DNA of 7,344 nucleotides from CAIODY01 sp046051225. GTDB lineage: Bacteria; Bacteroidota; Bacteroidia; Chitinophagales; CAIODY01. Shown piece after piece: positions 1-5,827 of this stretch. The notes below the pieces were generated by a model that was given only the letters and a program-made list of their open reading frames with translations, was not told where the DNA came from and did not search any database. Location of the stretch: NCBI GenBank assembly GCA_046051225.1, contig JBJOOR010000024.1, positions 1 through 7,344 of the forward strand, read 5' to 3'. The translations under genes and the position numbers were made by a program. Each line of letters begins with the position of its first letter. Position 1 is the stretch's first letter.

Positions 1-193
1 ACGTCTTGGGGCTACCATCTATCCCTACCCATTGGTTACGATAGTGTACCGTCGTACTCAAACATTCTCGACTACCTGCATAGCCTGGGTTTATCGCCAA
101 CTGATTGAACATATACATCGTATACTGCGGATCTTGTTGAGCATAACTACTTAATCCACTTAATACTAATACCATCAAAAATATTTTTCTCAT
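1..193 (-). CDS. Type IX secretion system membrane protein, PorP/SprF family (N-terminal 64 residues; runs off the left edge)
   Basis: Reading from the ATG at 193 gives 64 codons with no stop before the edge. A signal peptide (MRKIFLMVLVLSGLSSYAQ) is followed by the family's typical mature start: QDPQYTMYMFNQLAINPGYAGS, here seen as QDPQYT, then MYMFNQLAINPGYAG, then a stretch ending YRNQWVGIDGSP. In the family the tyrosine/asparagine-rich 'QYxxYMxNxxxxNPAYAG' segment and the 'RxQWxGxxGxP' segment open an outer-membrane beta-barrel of about 300 residues. Known members act with the T9SS, and SprF-like members serve the type B cargo encoded next to them. It starts 38 bases after the stop of the 962-residue type B protein on the same strand and has no terminator or clear promoter between, so the two are probably co-transcribed. 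Family assignment is firm; which cargo it serves is inferred from position. About four fifths of the gene is not in the window. Confidence 0.9.
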   Translation of the reverse strand, partial: MRKIFLMVLVLSGLSSYAQQDPQYTMYMFNQLAINPGYAGSRECLSTTVHYRNQWVGIDGSPKT

Positions 194-231
194 CCTTAAT
201 TTTATTTAATATATCTAATTTGTAAAATGGA

Positions 232-3120
232 TTATCTTTTTAATTCAATAAATCCTGTTTTTGGCTTTGCATCATTTGCATTTACTTCAAATACATAATA
301 GTAAGTGCCATCGGGCAAATCAACTCCATTATATTGCCCATCCCAAGCATTTGAACTGCTTGTATTTCCTTTGCGACTATAAATTACATTTCCCCAACGG
401 TTAAAAATAGTTAATCTAGCATCAGGATAATGATTGGTACAATTAACAATGTACAAATCGTTTACACCATCGCCATTTGGCGAAAAGCCCGAACTAAGTT
501 GGCATGGCGAATTATCTTCAATAGCTAAATAAATCCATGCCGTATCGCAACCCGATTGATTACAGATTACATATTGTATTTTATCATTGCCTACATAAGC
601 TTCGGCTGGGGTATAAATAATTTGTTGTTTAGCTGCATCATATACATAAGTACCATGCATTGGGTCGGTAATTACCTGAACAGTAACAATGCCGTTGGTG
701 GTATCATTATTCAGCATAGCAATATTATTAGATTGATTATTTTTTACCGTAATATAATCATCAATCGCAATAGGGAATGTTTCGCAACTTACATGAATAT
801 AGATAGTAGCAATGCTACATAAACCATTTACACATACTATATAAGTAATGGTATCATATCCTGTAAAGCCGCTATTAGCTATGTATTGAGCAATATTATT
901 ATTTAATTTAAACGTACCATTTGCAGGCATTTGCAATACATTAAGGCTTACTGGGTAATTGCCATTGCCATAACTATCATTTGTTAAAGGATTAAAATAT
1001 AATGAATCATTACATTTTACTAAATAATTATCATCTACTGCATTCGGAGCTATTGCAATAAATATAAACGCAGTATCACACAAATAAGGATTAGATACAG
1101 TAGCACTTGCCGAATCGCAAATTTGATAAATTAAAGTATCCATGCCTATATAATTAGCTGGTGGCGTATATGTTAAAATATGATTAGTATTGATAGAAGC
1201 CGAACCCCCTTTGGTAGAATTTAATTGAATTATACTAAATCTTGGCACTTGATTATTTATCAAATCATCATTGCCTAAATAATTAATTACTGACAATACA
1301 CCCGATGGCACTTGAACATAATCATCATTTGCAATTAAAATAGAATCAATACCACAATTATGAGATAGAACAACAATTACTGAATCATAACTTGTACAAC
1401 CATTAAGCGTAACGGCCACTGTATAAGTAGTAGTAACTGTAGGCGAAGCCATTACCGATGCTGTATTTACAGCCGATAACCCTACACTTGGCGACCATAA
1501 AAAATTGGTACCTCCTGTGGCTATTAAATTAGTTGATGTTTGACCAAAATTTTTACAAATTGTTTTATCTACACCTGCATAAGCAATAGGATTGGCAAAT
1601 ACTACAACAGATATAGCCGTATCATAAATACATACACCCGATGAATAAGTATAAGTAATTGGATAAGGTGTACCCAATATAATATTTGTATCAGATGGGT
1701 CAAATGTATTTCCGAATATAACGCCTGCGCCACTAAAAAAGCCACCTGATGGAATACCCGAAATAGAAACAGGTGAAGCACCCTCACAAAATAATGTAGG
1801 CATATTAATAACAGGATGAGGCAATGGCAAAATACTTAACACAATTGTATCTTGGCTGCTACCACAAGCACTACCCCCTGCATCTGTTACATTTAAAATA
1901 TAGGTAGTAGTGGCGGTGGGCGTAGCCACAGGATGGTCTATATTGGTTCTGTTTAAAGTAGCCGCTGGTTGCCATGCATAAATATAATTGCCTGTACCAC
2001 CCGATGCTACTATGGGCGAACCACCCAATACAATTCCATTGCCATTACATACCACTTGATCCAATCCTGCAAAGGCCTTAATGGCATCATATACATCCAC
2101 AAAAACCGATGCCGAGCTGCTACAATTAAAACTATTTGTACCCGTTAATGTATATAATCTATCAATCAATGACGATGATGATGGATTTGAATTAGATACC
2201 GCCGACAAAGCTATATTTGGCGACCAGCTATAACTTATACCCGATACTGATGCTGTACCAATAGATACCGATGCACCAGCACATTTATGAATAGTATCAT
2301 TTAATACAATAGAAGGATTTTGTAATAACGTTACCACCACCGTATCCAATGCAGTGCATCCACCACCCGTTACAGTTACAATATAAGTAGTTGTAGCCGT
2401 TACAGTTGCTATAGGATTTGAAATTAATAACGCTGATAAACCTTTTGCTGGCGACCAACTATAATTAAATCCCGAAACACCTGCCGAACCAATACTTGTA
2501 GATAATCCTTCACATACCGAAACATCTTTTCCTGCATCAGCTTTTATAGCACCAATATTAGTTACAATCACTTGGTCAATTGCCGAACAACCATTTGGCG
2601 AATTTGCCGTAAGCGTATATGTAGTAGTGCTAGATGGATTAGCAATAGGTGTAGCACTGCTTGCATTCGATAACCCCAATGATGGTGTCCAGTTATAAGT
2701 ATAATTGCTTAATGCTATGCTACCAATTGATGCCGATGAACTATTACAAATAGTAACATCTAACCCTGCATTAACCGTAGCCGATTGAACAAAAATACTT
2801 CTAGTACTAGTAGCCGAATTGCCCAAACTATCGGTAACTACTAGGTTAATTATTTTCAACCCTGCAGTTGAATAAATAATGGGGGGCGGTGTTTGCCCTG
2901 TAAAACTATTTAACGAAGCATTATTGCCAAACGACCATGCATTACTAGCTATTTTAGTACCCACCGATGTATTATTGAAACTTACTGGAACACCAATACA
3001 CACCACACTTGGCGAAAAATTAAAACTAGCCGATACAACTTGCGCCGATGCCTTAAATAAAGTAAAAGTTGAAATAAAGAAAATAAAAAACAAGAACAAT
3101 TTCTTTGTAAAAAATTTCAT
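232..3120 (-). CDS. Large secreted multi-domain adhesin-like protein with PKD/Ig-like repeats and a T9SS type B (gliding-motility-associated) sorting domain
   Basis: This 962-residue protein begins with a signal peptide (residues 1-27, ending KASAQ). A PKD-like domain follows (28-112, with AWSFGN and a closing VVTDS...GNSAT). Then come repeats of about 75 residues at roughly 117-188, 195-265, 272-343, 350-431 and 514-586. Each repeat has an early Cys, a Y/F-x-W-S/T/Q-P core (for example YSWSPAKGLSA), a TTTY strand, and in most cases a late Cys. A divergent Ig-like unit sits at 436-508. Three cadherin-like or Big_9-type units (about 597-690, 693-778, 783-867) carry the motifs DDY, NDxxNG and YTPxxxYxGxDxxxYxxC. 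The C-terminus (873-962) has SPNGDGVND, LTIFNRWGNVIY and LPDGTYYYVF, diagnostic of the gliding-motility-associated (CHU_C) type B signal. Established knowledge: this signal sends proteins through the T9SS to the surface or medium. The adhesive role is inferred from the domain string. It heads a likely two-gene unit with PorP/SprF. The ATG at 3120 is chosen because the signal peptide starts there. Confidence 0.93.
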   Translation of the reverse strand: MKFFTKKLFLFFIFFISTFTLFKASAQVVSASFNFSPSVVCIGVPVSFNNTSVGTKIASNAWSFGNNASLNSFTGQTPPPIIYSTAGLKIINLVVTDSLGNSATSTRSIFVQSATVNAGLDVTICNSSSASIGSIALSNYTYNWTPSLGLSNASSATPIANPSSTTTYTLTANSPNGCSAIDQVIVTNIGAIKADAGKDVSVCEGLSTSIGSAGVSGFNYSWSPAKGLSALLISNPIATVTATTTYIVTVTGGGCTALDTVVVTLLQNPSIVLNDTIHKCAGASVSIGTASVSGISYSWSPNIALSAVSNSNPSSSSLIDRLYTLTGTNSFNCSSSASVFVDVYDAIKAFAGLDQVVCNGNGIVLGGSPIVASGGTGNYIYAWQPAATLNRTNIDHPVATPTATTTYILNVTDAGGSACGSSQDTIVLSILPLPHPVINMPTLFCEGASPVSISGIPSGGFFSGAGVIFGNTFDPSDTNIILGTPYPITYTYSSGVCIYDTAISVVVFANPIAYAGVDKTICKNFGQTSTNLIATGGTNFLWSPSVGLSAVNTASVMASPTVTTTYTVAVTLNGCTSYDSVIVVLSHNCGIDSILIANDDYVQVPSGVLSVINYLGNDDLINNQVPRFSIIQLNSTKGGSASINTNHILTYTPPANYIGMDTLIYQICDSASATVSNPYLCDTAFIFIAIAPNAVDDNYLVKCNDSLYFNPLTNDSYGNGNYPVSLNVLQMPANGTFKLNNNIAQYIANSGFTGYDTITYIVCVNGLCSIATIYIHVSCETFPIAIDDYITVKNNQSNNIAMLNNDTTNGIVTVQVITDPMHGTYVYDAAKQQIIYTPAEAYVGNDKIQYVICNQSGCDTAWIYLAIEDNSPCQLSSGFSPNGDGVNDLYIVNCTNHYPDARLTIFNRWGNVIYSRKGNTSSSNAWDGQYNGVDLPDGTYYYVFEVNANDAKPKTGFIELKR

Positions 3121-3154
3121 AAATAATATTTTTCTAAAAGTAAAATAATGGCAA

Positions 3155-3162
3155 CAAATATA
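3155..3162 (-). promoter_or_regulatory. Bacteroidota -7 promoter element (TATATTTG) upstream of the type B cargo gene
   Basis: On the minus strand these bases read TATATTTG, an exact match to the Bacteroidota consensus TAnnTTTG recognised by the primary sigma factor. It lies 34 bases upstream of the ATG at 3120, which would give a leader of about 25-30 nt. A TTTG that could serve as the -33 box is at 3194-3191, but the 28-base spacer is longer than the usual 19 or so, so the -33 part is not convincing. It lies downstream of the palindromic terminator at 3283-3318, as expected for a new transcription unit. Confidence 0.5.
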
Positions 3163-3282
3163 GAAAAATGTTTATCATTATTCTATAAATCAAAATATTA
3201 AAACACATGCCCTTGCATACATTAAAAAACAACCTATAATATATCTTACCATACAGCTCAACGTTTACAAGGCAAGTAAAAT

Positions 3283-3320
3283 AAAAAAGGGAGATAGCAG
3301 CTGCTATCTCCCTTTTTTTT
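3283..3320 (-). terminator. Perfect-palindrome intrinsic terminator, probably bidirectional
   Basis: Bases 3283-3300 and 3301-3318 are exact reverse complements. They form an 18-base half-palindrome with core GGGAGATAGC, an AGCT loop, and GCTATCTCCC. The outer pairs are A-runs on one side and T-runs on the other (six T on the minus strand, eight on the plus strand), so either strand would give a GC-containing stem followed by U-tract. The 542-residue gene and the broken gene at 3335-3655 are transcribed into it. No plus-strand gene reaches it, so minus-strand termination is the likely use. Confidence 0.85.
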
Positions 3321-3334
3321 ATGAGCTATTTTTT

Positions 3335-3655
3335 TTAAGGAGTTAATGTAAAATCCAAATGATTAGAGTGACCCTTAAAAATTTGAACTTGTAGTTTATC
3401 TAAAGATTGATAAGGTGTAGCCGTACAATTAAAATCGAAAGTACCAAAGTCTAAAATAGCTGAATAGTTACCATTAGCATCAGTAGTAGCTATTTGCCCA
3501 ATAGGCACTTTACGAATTATAGCATTTGCCGCAACAGTTTTTAAAAATTAGCCAATACAGGTTTGATATGATTGATTAGTATAATTTATTGGGGCTTGAG
3601 CCTTAATAATTGTGCATATTAAAAGCAGTATACCTAATGACAATATTTTTTTCAT
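3335..3655 (-). pseudogene. Broken small secreted protein with a carboxypeptidase-regulatory-like domain (in-frame stop after 35 codons)
   Basis: From the ATG at 3655 the frame encodes a signal peptide (MKKILSLGILLLICTIIKAQ) and 15 more residues ending YQTCIG. It then meets TAA at 3550-3548. The same frame stays open for another 70 codons to TAA at 3337-3335. That second part reads like the rest of a carboxypeptidase-regulatory-like (transthyretin-type) domain: VPIGQIATTDANGNYSAIL, then a closing HSNHLDFTLTP. It contains no Met, so it cannot easily start by itself. The stop lies within a 28-nt block (3526-3553) identical to part of the spacer at 5566-5593, which suggests that an inserted repeat fragment broke the gene. 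The start is 12 bases after the stop of the 542-residue gene, and the palindromic terminator follows closely, so it is probably the last gene of that unit. Alternative: the 35-residue peptide is made and the remainder is dead. Domain family is moderately sure; the disruption is seen directly. Confidence 0.7.
3526..3553. repeat. 28-nt repeat copy inside the broken gene
   Basis: This block is identical base for base to 5566-5593; the bases just outside differ on both sides. On the minus strand it reads GGCTAATTTTTAAAAAC then TGTTGCGGCAA, and its TAA is the in-frame stop of the surrounding gene. It corresponds to one arm of the candidate element at 5441-5603. Confidence 0.85.
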
Positions 3656-3667
3656 AACCTTTTGTTT

Positions 3668-5296
3668 TTATTGTTTAATAATTAATTTAGTTCTAAAATC
3701 TATTTTTTTGTGTTTTATAACGCTGATAATATACATACCATCAGCCACATTACCAATATCAATCTGTTGTTCATAATCATCGGTTACTGTAACTCTTTTC
3801 ACTGTTCTACCCAGCATATCGGTAAGCATTATTGTTTCTCTTTTTAGTGTGGCTTTGCTGTTTTTTAAATATATTTTATCGGTTGTAGGGTTGGGGTAAA
3901 TAGTATAATTGCCTTGCGTTGTACTATCAGTACCTGTAGTTAAATCAAAAGCAACTATCCATGCATCACCGTTATGGTCATGATTAGGGTCGAACAAATG
4001 ACCGCAATCAACATCTTTATCGGGTAAAGTTTTAGGTGATATATTATGCCCAAAATAAACCAACAAATTATTTTGGATAATAATTTTATCATAACCGCTT
4101 GGCAACTCTCCAAATCGGCTCGTTCCACCAAAAGTTTGTCCCCACAATTTGTTCATGTTTTCATCGGTGCATAGTATCCAATAATCTTCTGCACCACCAA
4201 TAGGTGTTGTAATATCACCATTGGTAGATGCCGTATTACCTAAAAAATAATAGTACCCTTTTTCATCTCTAATGCAATAATTAAAAGCATCAATGCCGCT
4301 GCCGCCCCATTGTTTCATTTTTACTAAATTCAAACTCGTATCATAAAAGGCTATGGTTCCTTCACTTTTATCATGAAAAGGGTATGTGTAATCAAATTTC
4401 GAATGGGAATTCCCTGCTCCTATCATGGTTATTTCATTGTTGCCCGTTTTGGTTTCTGTATGCCATGAAAGCATATCAGAATATGCAGAAGTAAATTTGT
4501 GCTTGATAATTTTGCCTGATGTGTCTACTACCAATGCCCAATTAACCAATAAGGTATCTATTCCACAATTTAACAAATCATAATCTTTGCTCGATGAACC
4601 TCCATCAAACCTGTATTGATTAGGATTTTGCTCCACAATTTCCCCTGCTGGCAAATCGTAGTTTGTTCCACCAAATACTTTAGTCCATTGCCAAATACCA
4701 TTACTATCTATTTTCATTAAAATAATATCGGTAGAGGCTGAACTGCCATAATGCGATGGAATATTACCCCCCGAAAAATTGGAACTGCCTGTGATTAAAA
4801 AGCCACCATCATGGGTTTGTATTATATCCCGAAATGTTTCTGTTCCTGCACTACCATAGCAATGACTCCATAGTTTGTTACCATTTTCATCCAACTTCAT
4901 TAAAAATATATCATCGCCTCCGTGATTTTCAATTGAATATCCAGAAGTTGCATTTGTGCTACCTACACATAAATAAGTATTATTTTGCAATTGAATTAAC
5001 TTTGTTACCCCTGTTCCACCACCAGTACTACCAAAATATTTTTTCCAAACAATATTAAAATTGGTATCTATTTTCATTATACAAGTGCTATATGGCAAGG
5101 GAGAATCAGAAAAATCACCATCATTGAATTCAAATGATAATGTTGCTAAATAACTCTTGTCTTTTAACCGAATTACATCACCGAAAGCATCATCTCCCGA
5201 AGAACCAAAGCATTTTTGCCAAATGATTTGAGGTTGTGCATTTCCTTTAAATGCAATAATTAAAAAAAAGAGGGTAATAAAAAACCTTTTATACAT
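3668..5296 (-). CDS. Secreted protein with seven propeller-like repeats and a T9SS type A C-terminal sorting domain
   Basis: The 542 residues start with a signal peptide (1-21, ending FKGNAQ). A repeating unit of about 60 residues follows, with pattern W-x-K-x-F/Y-G-G/S-S/T-x-x-D, then a D/E-G-G/N-x-x-L/I-x-x-G strand, then a D-x-x-I-x-L-M-K-I/L-D strand. Equivalent positions fall near 26, 84, 143, 204, 264, 326 and 385, a spacing of 58-62. Seven such units suggest a seven-bladed beta-propeller; unit 5 is degenerate (no Trp or Gly-Gly). An Asp/His-rich stretch (DCGHLFDPNHDHNGDAW, about 430-446) precedes the tail. Residues 464-542 form the type A sorting domain: YTIYPNPTTDKIYL, MLTDMLGRTVKR and VADGMYIISVI (Por_Secre_tail family). 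The protein is therefore expected to cross the outer membrane via the T9SS and be anchored or released. Its biological role is unknown. A near-match to the -7 element (TATATTTA, 5323-5316) is 20 bases upstream of the ATG. Confidence 0.9.
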   Translation of the reverse strand: MYKRFFITLFFLIIAFKGNAQPQIIWQKCFGSSGDDAFGDVIRLKDKSYLATLSFEFNDGDFSDSPLPYSTCIMKIDTNFNIVWKKYFGSTGGGTGVTKLIQLQNNTYLCVGSTNATSGYSIENHGGDDIFLMKLDENGNKLWSHCYGSAGTETFRDIIQTHDGGFLITGSSNFSGGNIPSHYGSSASTDIILMKIDSNGIWQWTKVFGGTNYDLPAGEIVEQNPNQYRFDGGSSSKDYDLLNCGIDTLLVNWALVVDTSGKIIKHKFTSAYSDMLSWHTETKTGNNEITMIGAGNSHSKFDYTYPFHDKSEGTIAFYDTSLNLVKMKQWGGSGIDAFNYCIRDEKGYYYFLGNTASTNGDITTPIGGAEDYWILCTDENMNKLWGQTFGGTSRFGELPSGYDKIIIQNNLLVYFGHNISPKTLPDKDVDCGHLFDPNHDHNGDAWIVAFDLTTGTDSTTQGNYTIYPNPTTDKIYLKNSKATLKRETIMLTDMLGRTVKRVTVTDDYEQQIDIGNVADGMYIISVIKHKKIDFRTKLIIKQ

Positions 5297-5373
5297 AGCG
5301 ATTAAAATATAAAAGTAAATATATGCATTTTTTTACCAGCCGCCCCGAATATGCTGAATCCGATTTATAATCC

Positions 5374-5391
5374 GTTCCGAAGTTTCGGAAC
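5374..5391. repeat. Palindrome GTTCCGAA-GT-TTCGGAAC
   Basis: This is a perfect 8-bp inverted repeat with two central bases. It shares its TTCCGAA/TTCGGAA core with the palindrome at 5612-5627, so the two bracket the candidate element at 5441-5603. Confidence 0.8.
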
Positions 5392-5399
5392 TTATGAGC

Positions 5400-5418
5400 A
5401 AAGGATTTAAAATCCTTT
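5400..5418. repeat. AAAGGATTT/AAATCCTTT hairpin
   Basis: Nine bases on each side of a single central A are exact reverse complements. On the plus strand a short T-run follows, but no plus-strand gene leads into it, so it is listed as a repeat and not as a terminator. Confidence 0.6.
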
Positions 5419-5440
5419 TTATTGCTATTACAAATGGCAT

Positions 5441-5603
5441 TATAAAAATCAGCGTTAAGATTTTTTAAAACAGTTGCGCTGTATTCACAAGCAAAACTGT
5501 TCGAAGTCAGCCGCCCTACATTTTAATTCAATGCCCAAATCTAGCTCGGCTGACAAGTTTTTTGCTTGCCGCAACAGTTTTTAAAAATTAGCCGATTTTT
5601 ATA
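5441..5603. mobile_element. Candidate non-autonomous palindromic element (MITE-like, 163 bp, no ORF)
   Basis: The ends are TATAAAAATCAGC (5441-5453) and GCCGATTTTTATA (5591-5603), inverted repeats matching at 12 of 13 positions. Three further inverted pairs are nested inside in correct order. TTTTTTAAAACAGTTGCG (5461-5478) pairs with CGCAACAGTTTTTAAAAA (5570-5587), apart from one mismatch and an A/T slip. AAGCAAAACT (about 5490-5499) pairs with AGTTTTTTGCTT (about 5557-5568), with two extra T. GTCAGCCG (5506-5513) pairs exactly with CGGCTGAC (5547-5554). The whole can fold into one long interrupted stem with a loop of about 33 nt. There is no transposase, and no clean target duplication is visible. 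It could equally be a structured RNA or a REP-like repeat. Confidence 0.5.
5566..5593. repeat. 28-nt repeat copy in the spacer element
   Basis: Identical to 3526-3553. It forms most of the right arm of the candidate element. The same orientation is present at both sites, about 2,040 bases apart. Confidence 0.85.
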
Positions 5604-5611
5604 CAGCCTTG

Positions 5612-5627
5612 TTCCGAACGTTCGGAA
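5612..5627. repeat. Perfect 16-bp palindrome TTCCGAACGTTCGGAA
   Basis: This is exactly self-complementary about 5619/5620 and is related to the palindrome at 5374-5391. No T-run follows on the minus strand, so it does not look like a standard terminator for the gene ending at 5645. Confidence 0.8.
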
Positions 5628-5632
5628 TTTTG

Positions 5633-5660
5633 TAACTTTTTTCATCAAGGAAAAAAGTTA
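5633..5660. repeat. Hairpin TAACTTTTTT / AAAAAAGTTA spanning the stop codon of the small ORF
   Basis: Ten-base arms (5633-5642 and 5651-5660) are exact reverse complements around an 8-base loop that holds the TGA of the 5645-5815 gene. The stem is almost all A/T. The last codons of the small gene (LNFFP) are thus encoded by the repeat arm, suggesting that the reading frame ends inside repeat sequence. Confidence 0.6.
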
Positions 5661-5815
5661 AGAATACTTTTCACAGTAGATGTAGCTGCTACTTGCTTTT
5701 TCAATTCTTCTATTTCTTTTTGTTGCTGCACCTTGTATTGATGTACCCATTCCTTGTGAGCAAAAGATTGAAACGAAAATAAAATTAAAAGAGCAGGCGT
5801 TATAGTCTTTTTCAT
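5645..5815 (-). CDS. Small secreted 56-residue peptide with a short coiled coil; probable gene remnant
   Basis: From the ATG at 5815 the frame reads a signal peptide (MKKTITPALLILFSFQSFA), then HKEWVHQY, then a charged heptad-like stretch (KVQQQKEIEELKKQV, residues 28-42), and ends STVKSILNFFP. It begins 12 bases after the stop of the 189-residue gene, so it is likely co-transcribed. HKEWVHQY directly after the signal peptide resembles, as I recall, the mature start of much larger uncharacterised Bacteroidota secreted proteins, whereas QQQKEIEELK resembles coiled coils that normally sit near the C-terminus of other secreted Bacteroidota proteins. The two together in 56 residues, with the stop inside an inverted repeat, suggest a deletion-fused remnant. 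It may still be expressed. No function can be assigned. Confidence 0.55.
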   Translation of the reverse strand: MKKTITPALLILFSFQSFAHKEWVHQYKVQQQKEIEELKKQVAATSTVKSILNFFP

Positions 5816-5827
5816 AAAATAATTGGT

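Larger units (their letters stand above)
5337..5660. repeat. Repeat-dense intergenic region with nested inverted repeats; no intact gene
   Basis: Between the genes ending at 5645 and starting at 5296 there are about 350 bases with no supported gene except the tail of the small ORF. Nearly the whole stretch is built of inverted repeats, listed separately: two TTCCGAA/TTCGGAA palindromes, an AAAGGATTT hairpin, a candidate element with 13-bp inverted ends, and a hairpin over the stop codon at 5645. The 9-mer CAGCCGCCC occurs at 5337-5345 and again at 5508-5516. The style resembles interspersed repeats common in Bacteroidota intergenic regions; that is from memory and was not searched. Confidence 0.65.

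Noticed and set aside
556..822. Plus-strand ORF of 88 codons
   Set aside because: It lies wholly inside the 962-residue gene on the other strand and has low-complexity Ile/Tyr/Asn-rich content; it is a shadow frame.
1602..1787. Minus-strand ORF of 61 codons in another frame
   Set aside because: It overlaps the type B cargo gene in a different frame and has repetitive Leu/His content; a shadow frame.
2879..3148. Plus-strand ORF of 89 codons
   Set aside because: It is antisense to the signal peptide and PKD-like domain of the type B cargo gene, with a Lys/Asn-rich tail from the reverse of the leader; no domain seen.
4834..5058. Plus-strand ORF of 74 codons
   Set aside because: It is antisense to the propeller repeats of the 542-residue protein; His/Tyr-rich shadow sequence with no recognisable motif.
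5400..5418. Terminator for the gene ending at 5645
   Set aside because: On the minus strand the hairpin is followed by GCTC and not by a T-run, and it lies over 220 bases beyond the stop codon.
5337..5660. CRISPR array
   Set aside because: The repeats here are inverted and of different lengths, not regularly spaced direct repeats, and no cas-like gene is present.
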